Part shown: positions 61,301 through 64,000 of the stretch, piece after piece | Numbering within the stretch: the first letter of the stretch is position 1 | How the letters are laid out: each line of letters starts with the position of its first letter | Assembly: GCA_016788205.1 (NCBI GenBank) | Contig: JAEUTA010000031.1 | Coordinates: 106,576-170,575 of the forward strand | Length of the DNA stretch: 64,000 nt | Reading direction: 5' to 3' | Source of the DNA: Flavobacteriales bacterium | GTDB lineage: Bacteria > Bacteroidota > Bacteroidia > Flavobacteriales_F > PHOS-HE28 | Position numbers and translations under genes: made by a program | Notes under the pieces: generated by a model | What the model saw: the letters and a program-made list of their open reading frames with translations, nothing else | Databases searched by the model: none | Told to the model about the DNA's origin: nothing

Positions 61301-61899
61301 AATGGAGCGTGGACCACACTTGGCAGAACGATCGCAGCCAAAGCCTGCTCGTGAACGGCTACGAGTCACGATCGCGGCTGTTCAACACGGTGCGCATCCG
61401 TTGGAACACCACGCGCCAATGGACAGCTGATGTGGAGGGCGAACGCGGACGGGTGGGCAATCGGTCGGACCTGCTCACCGGACGCACCTACAGCGTGGAA
61501 CAGCAAGGATTGAAACCTCGTCTTACCTGGCAGCCCAACACCTCCTTTCGCGCGATACTCTCCTTCAAATACACCGACAAGCAGAACAAGGGTGAGTATG
61601 GCGGCGAGCGGGCACGCATCGAGGACTTCGGGGCCGAACTGCGCTATAACACGGCGGGCAAAGGGAGCATTCTGGTCACGGCGAACCGGGTGGCCATCAC
61701 CTATAACGGCGAGGCCAACTCACCGATCGGGAACGAGATCCTGGCCGGCTTGAAACCCGGCACCAACATGACTTGGAGCCTGAGCATACAGCGCAACCTG
61801 AGCAATAACCTACAAGTGGACCTCACCTACAATGGCAGGCATTCGCAAGGCATCCCGGTGGTGCATGTGGGCGGAGCGCAGGTACGGGCGTTCTTCTAG
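58372..61899 (+). CDS. Large outer-membrane beta-barrel-like protein of unknown function
   Basis: A 1175-residue protein with signal peptide ('NWGIALVVLLSGIAGTCGAQ', about 19-38). The N-terminal part has 'GSISRGVLFGNNQDLSVNST' (about 158-177) and 'ITDNNIPIQAGGNTLELQDF' (about 194-213), a signature known from large Bacteroidota surface proteins and resembling a stretch of the T9SS translocon protein SprA. It is about half the length of SprA and is not SprA itself. The C-terminal two-thirds is beta-strand rich and ends in an aromatic residue ('VRAFF'), as outer-membrane barrels do. The ATG at 58372 follows a TACTTTTC element. Role unknown. Confidence 0.75.
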   Translation: MPRIFRDTARLVRWRPARNWGIALVVLLSGIAGTCGAQTGINSNLRQRWIPVHRDSLALDTLSIVPGSLNVFGAGVPVGSWQYDLDPFKSLLVWKERPLVDSVLVRYRVMPLHFSAVRSHKDPARLLTPGADRVDPFRYEPPKQVGELLGMQGLNKTGSISRGVLFGNNQDLSVNSTLNLELNGRLTDRIQVLASITDNNIPIQAGGNTLELQDFDQVFIKLFEDDEQKGWSLIAGDFVLQRPKSHFLTYLKKTKGLSFETPLPYGEHAKGRVGASVAISKGKFARNVIQGIEGVQGPYRLRGNDAGSIIIVLSGTERVFIDGQLLVRGQENDYVIDYNTAEVTFTARRLITKDRRIVVEFQYSDKNYARSLVRLDHAVEWKRSTLRFNLYSEQDHRNQPLQQQLTEQERAVLRDAGDDPLAATVPGIDSTGYVEDQVLYWRTDSLGYDPVFVSNTNADSALWRITFTQVGAGFGDYQQQDFTPNGRVFRWVAPDTVNGVIVRRGDHAPVRVLVAPKNQQMLTLGFDHQPSPRTKATVELAYTNEDRNTFSALDRADDQGYGIMTRGEHAIPISSKDSTLQFVVGAEAEAISKNFRFVERYRAVEFDRNWNLLGLALLGDQLLAGGKVGLRGKRLGSLSYGLGTFQVTDAYRGWKQELISDLHMGRTDVVGTASWLTTANVRNTDFLRHKALAQQRFKPFTIGLKDEHERNQFRTDTSDALIVGSYEFHEWETFIQSPDSFKNKWRIAGGQRWDRALRDGVLTESARATSYSMGLDLARDPRKRLNTTFTYRRLDIPDTLLTTQRQENTYLARIDHDLTLFKGAAVFDLFYEFGSGLEQRREYIYVNVPAGQGLYVWIDYNSDGIKDLNEFELANFSYEANYLRVFVPSSLYVRTFSNQFSTSLDLRPAVLWADAKGFKRWLGKFSDLASLRVDRKTGAGDVLEALNPFTFNEVDSGLTAYSSSARNTFFYDRTSRKWSVDHTWQNDRSQSLLVNGYESRSRLFNTVRIRWNTTRQWTADVEGERGRVGNRSDLLTGRTYSVEQQGLKPRLTWQPNTSFRAILSFKYTDKQNKGEYGGERARIEDFGAELRYNTAGKGSILVTANRVAITYNGEANSPIGNEILAGLKPGTNMTWSLSIQRNLSNNLQVDLTYNGRHSQGIPVVHVGGAQVRAFF

Positions 61900-61915
61900 G
61901 AGTATCGGAAAAAGA

Positions 61916-61944
61916 AGAAGCCTCCGGTGGTACCGAAGGCTTCT
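61916..61944 (-). terminator. Terminator for the coiled-coil gene (minus strand)
   Basis: A 13-base stem with one mismatch around a GGT loop. Read on the minus strand it is followed by TCTTCTTTTT, so it mainly ends the minus-strand transcript. It may also slow transcripts from the plus-strand gene. Confidence 0.75.
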
Positions 61945-61965
61945 GTGCATGGAGCCAGGGTTATC

Positions 61966-62877
61966 CTACTTCAGGTCGAACTTCGCTTCGGACACTTTCG
62001 CACCTGCTTCGTAGATCTCCACGATGTACTGCCCGGTACGCATCTCACCCGTACCGTTCCAGAAGATGCAGGCATCTACCGGCTGGTTCTGGTAGTTCAC
62101 CTCGCGCTTGGCGCTGAACTCACCTTCCACCCCATTGAATTGGAAGCGATTGTTCGGGTCGCTCGCAGGAAGCACGGTACCATCAGGGCTTATAACACGC
62201 ATGTAGAGCGTCTTGTCACCAGCGTCCGTAACGCTGTTCTGCCCCAGGGTGAAGCAGCACTTCACCATCTCCGCTTTCTTGGCGCGATCGGTGTCCACTT
62301 GTTTGCCATTGTTGCGCATGAACAAGGCTCCGGCCGACATCGCGGTGGTGTGCAGGATGGCTCCCTTGGCGATCTTCCCCTGTAACGCTTCCTTCTCGGT
62401 CGTCAAGGCATCCTTCTGCCCCTTCACCTCGCCCAGTTCCTGTGTGAGACCCACGTTCTGTGCGGTGAGCGCGGCATTCGCCTGGTTCAACGAGTCGATG
62501 GTGACCACGTAGCCCTTCATGATCTTCCGCAAGGTCTCGGCTTCCTTCTTCGCTTTGGAGAGGTCGTAATTGCCGCGCTTCACCTGGTCCAACAGCCCTT
62601 CGATACGCTCGCGTTGAGCCTCCATCTCCACGGTGAGCTGCTCATTATCGGTCTTCAGCGTGTCATAAGAAGCCAGCATGTTCTCCAGCATCATGGTCAC
62701 GTTGTCCTTCTCACTGGTCACCGAAGCGATCTTCTGTTCACCTTGTTCCACCTCCTTGTTGCGCTGCATGAGCATCCACAACATCACCACGTTGCTGATG
62801 AGGAGGAGCACGACGAGCAGGAGCAGGCCGGTGCTGGAACGGTTCTTCTGGGGGGGAGTGCTGGTGTTCTGGTCCAT
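61966..62877 (-). CDS. Membrane-anchored coiled-coil protein, unknown function
   Basis: A 303-residue protein with a short cytoplasmic tail, one membrane span ('GLLLLVVLLLISNVVMLWML', about 18-37) and a long coiled coil (about 38-165). A beta-rich C-terminal domain (about 170-303) includes 'KAEMVKCCFTLGQN' with a Cys pair, and 'TLYMRVISPDGTVL'. Similar proteins are seen in Bacteroidota, but no function is known to me. It is divergent from comF, with a TAATTTAG string between them as a weak -7 candidate. Confidence 0.7.
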   Translation of the reverse strand: MDQNTSTPPQKNRSSTGLLLLVVLLLISNVVMLWMLMQRNKEVEQGEQKIASVTSEKDNVTMMLENMLASYDTLKTDNEQLTVEMEAQRERIEGLLDQVKRGNYDLSKAKKEAETLRKIMKGYVVTIDSLNQANAALTAQNVGLTQELGEVKGQKDALTTEKEALQGKIAKGAILHTTAMSAGALFMRNNGKQVDTDRAKKAEMVKCCFTLGQNSVTDAGDKTLYMRVISPDGTVLPASDPNNRFQFNGVEGEFSAKREVNYQNQPVDACIFWNGTGEMRTGQYIVEIYEAGAKVSEAKFDLK

Positions 62878-62959
62878 AGTGGATCTTCGGATCGGTGGGC
62901 TAAATTACAGCCGCGTCCAAGGGTCGCTCTTGCCGAACGATGCGCTTATCAACAAAGTA

Positions 62960-63667
62960 TTGAACCCGACGAAGACCATCATCTACCGCTGGGGACACGA
63001 CCTGGCCGGTCTCTTCGTTCCACGTCGCTGTGGCGGCTGCGATAAGGGACTCATGCATTTCGAGCGTTGCTTGTGCATGACCTGTGAACAGGACCTGCCA
63101 CTGACCCGTTTCCATGAAGATGCGGAGAACCGCGTGGAGCAGCTTTTCCGGGGCAAGGTGCAGCTCAACGCCGCCAGCGCACTGCTGCACTTCTCCGCTA
63201 CCGGCATGGTACAACGGATGTTGCACCGCTTAAAGTACCACCACGATAGACAACTGGGGTTGCACATGGGCCGGTTGATGGGCGAGGAACTGGCCACCAG
63301 CCTTCGGTTCGCCACGGTGGACGCGCTGCTCCCGGTACCCCTCCATCCGCGGAAAGAACACATGCGCGGCTACAACCAGAGCCAGGTGCTGGTGGATGGC
63401 ATGCGGCAACGCTGGCCCTTGGAAAGCATCGGGAAAGGCCTGGTCCGGGTCATCCGAACCCCGTCGCAGACCCATCGTTCCCGATTGGACCGCTGGTTGA
63501 ACGTGAAAGAAGCCTTCCACCTGCCTCGTCCGGAGGAGCTCCGCGGCAGGCATGTGCTCATCGTTGATGATGTGGTTACGACCGGCGCCACGCTGGAGGG
63601 TTGTGTGAAAGCGCTCTCCGCGGTCCCGGATATCCGCATCAGCGTGTTCACGGCCGCCTGCGCCTAG
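62960..63667 (+). CDS. ComF family phosphoribosyltransferase-like protein
   Basis: A 235-residue cytoplasmic protein of the ComF/GntX family. A zinc-finger-like 'CGGCDKGLMHFERCLCMTC' (about 23-41) is followed by a phosphoribosyltransferase domain with 'HLLIVDDVVTTGAT'-type site, here 'VLIVDDVVTTGATLEG'. The 'LLPVPLHPRKEHMRGYNQS' motif is also typical. ComF proteins link to DNA uptake in some bacteria, but the reaction is not settled. There is no in-frame ATG between the divergent gene and the zinc finger, so the start must be TTG, at 62960 or 62930; I took 62960. Confidence 0.85.
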   Translation: MNPTKTIIYRWGHDLAGLFVPRRCGGCDKGLMHFERCLCMTCEQDLPLTRFHEDAENRVEQLFRGKVQLNAASALLHFSATGMVQRMLHRLKYHHDRQLGLHMGRLMGEELATSLRFATVDALLPVPLHPRKEHMRGYNQSQVLVDGMRQRWPLESIGKGLVRVIRTPSQTHRSRLDRWLNVKEAFHLPRPEELRGRHVLIVDDVVTTGATLEGCVKALSAVPDIRISVFTAACA

Positions 63668-63673
63668 GGCGAA

Positions 63674-63681
63674 TACCTTTG
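63674..63681 (+). promoter_or_regulatory. -7 element TACCTTTG before the GAF protein gene
   Basis: An exact TAnnTTTG match, 9 bases before the ATG at 63691. Confidence 0.55.
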
Positions 63682-63690
63682 CCGCCCGCC

Positions 63691-64000
63691 ATGCAAGACC
63701 CCATCATACTGCCCGGAACGAAGGACCGCGTGACCCTGTTCACCGCGCTGATGCCGCAGATCCGCGAACTGCTGCACGAAGAGCATGATCCCGTGGCCGC
63801 CATGGCGAACGTGACCGCTGCATTGCGCCAGACGTTCGGATGGCACTGGATCGGCTTCTACCGTGTCATGGGCGCAGAGCTGGTCCTTGGCCCATTCCAA
63901 GGTCCCGTCGCCTGCACGCGGATCGGTTTCGGCAAGGGTGTTTGTGGTGCGGCCTGGAAGGAGGAGAAGACGATGATCGTGCCCGATGTGGACAAGTTCC
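63691..64000 (+). CDS. GAF-domain free methionine-(R)-sulfoxide reductase, 3'-truncated
   Basis: The visible 103 residues belong to the fRMsr (MsrC/YebR) family, which reduces free methionine-R-sulfoxide. The landmark is 'FGWHWIGFYRV' (about 50-60), followed by 'LGPFQGPVACTRIGFGKG' and 'VCGAAW'. This gives two of the three family cysteines (about 78 and 88); the third would be about 24 residues further, beyond the window. The protein should be about 150-160 residues long. The ATG follows a -7 element closely. Confidence 0.85.
   Translation, partial: MQDPIILPGTKDRVTLFTALMPQIRELLHEEHDPVAAMANVTAALRQTFGWHWIGFYRVMGAELVLGPFQGPVACTRIGFGKGVCGAAWKEEKTMIVPDVDKF

Overview
The window comes from a high-G+C member of the phylum Bacteroidota, most likely order Flavobacteriales; I cannot name a genus. 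Three signs support this. Six proteins end in a type IX secretion (T9SS) type-A sorting domain. Many genes have a Bacteroidota-type -7 promoter element (TAnnTTTG or TAnnTTCG) shortly upstream, and few have a clear Shine-Dalgarno sequence. Several families and gene orders are typical of the group: DUF4271-hemD, GT5 synthase-DUF4270-glmS, panC-panD-flippase, a GldK-like protein and a eukaryote-like class Ia ribonucleotide reductase. It looks like ordinary chromosome. I see no phage, plasmid, insertion sequence, CRISPR array or rRNA, and only one tRNA.

Layout. 1-3516: a truncated secreted subtilisin followed by two overlapping LPS-type glycosyltransferases. 3470-8887 (minus): a compact run DUF4271-hemD-rnpA-yidD-S41 peptidase-O-antigen ligase, with overlaps or short gaps throughout. 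9046-13832: a glutaryl-CoA dehydrogenase, two tandem STAS/SpoIIAA-like proteins and an MBOAT plus SGNH-like O-acylation pair. 14261-29523: an accessory surface region with a 1607-residue T9SS cargo, a GT39-type glycosyltransferase, a small barrel protein, a duplicated-DUF1573 protein, a TonB-domain protein, a serine hydrolase, another T9SS cargo and an orphan GldK-like protein of lower G+C. 29602-36721: nrdA, nrdB, a DUF3109 protein, a membrane protein and glycyl-tRNA synthetase. 36863-42380: two T9SS cargos, tRNA-Leu(CAA), dCMP deaminase, a second S41 peptidase and an alanine-rich lipoprotein. 42508-54206: superoxide dismutase, a TM2 protein, glmS, DUF4270, a GT5-only synthase, the panC to radA cluster, a BaiN-like flavoprotein and a serine-hydrolase lipoprotein. 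54324-64000: a third STAS-like protein, an OmpA-family lipoprotein, an orphan peptide-binding lipoprotein, a 1175-residue outer-membrane protein, a coiled-coil protein, ComF and a truncated GAF-type methionine sulfoxide reductase.

How it fits together. Much of the window serves the cell envelope: LPS sugar transfer and ligation (GT2, GT9, O-antigen ligase, heptose-phosphate adenylyltransferase, GlmS), O-acylation, lipid flipping, and T9SS-exported surface proteins. The rest is core metabolism: dNTP synthesis, pantothenate, heme, tRNA charging and DNA repair. No single obviously new defence or biosynthetic system is visible. The items most worth a second look are the orphan GldK-like protein, the gingipain-like domain that lacks its cysteine, the three STAS-like paralogs, the GT5-only synthase and the alanine-coding microsatellite lipoprotein.
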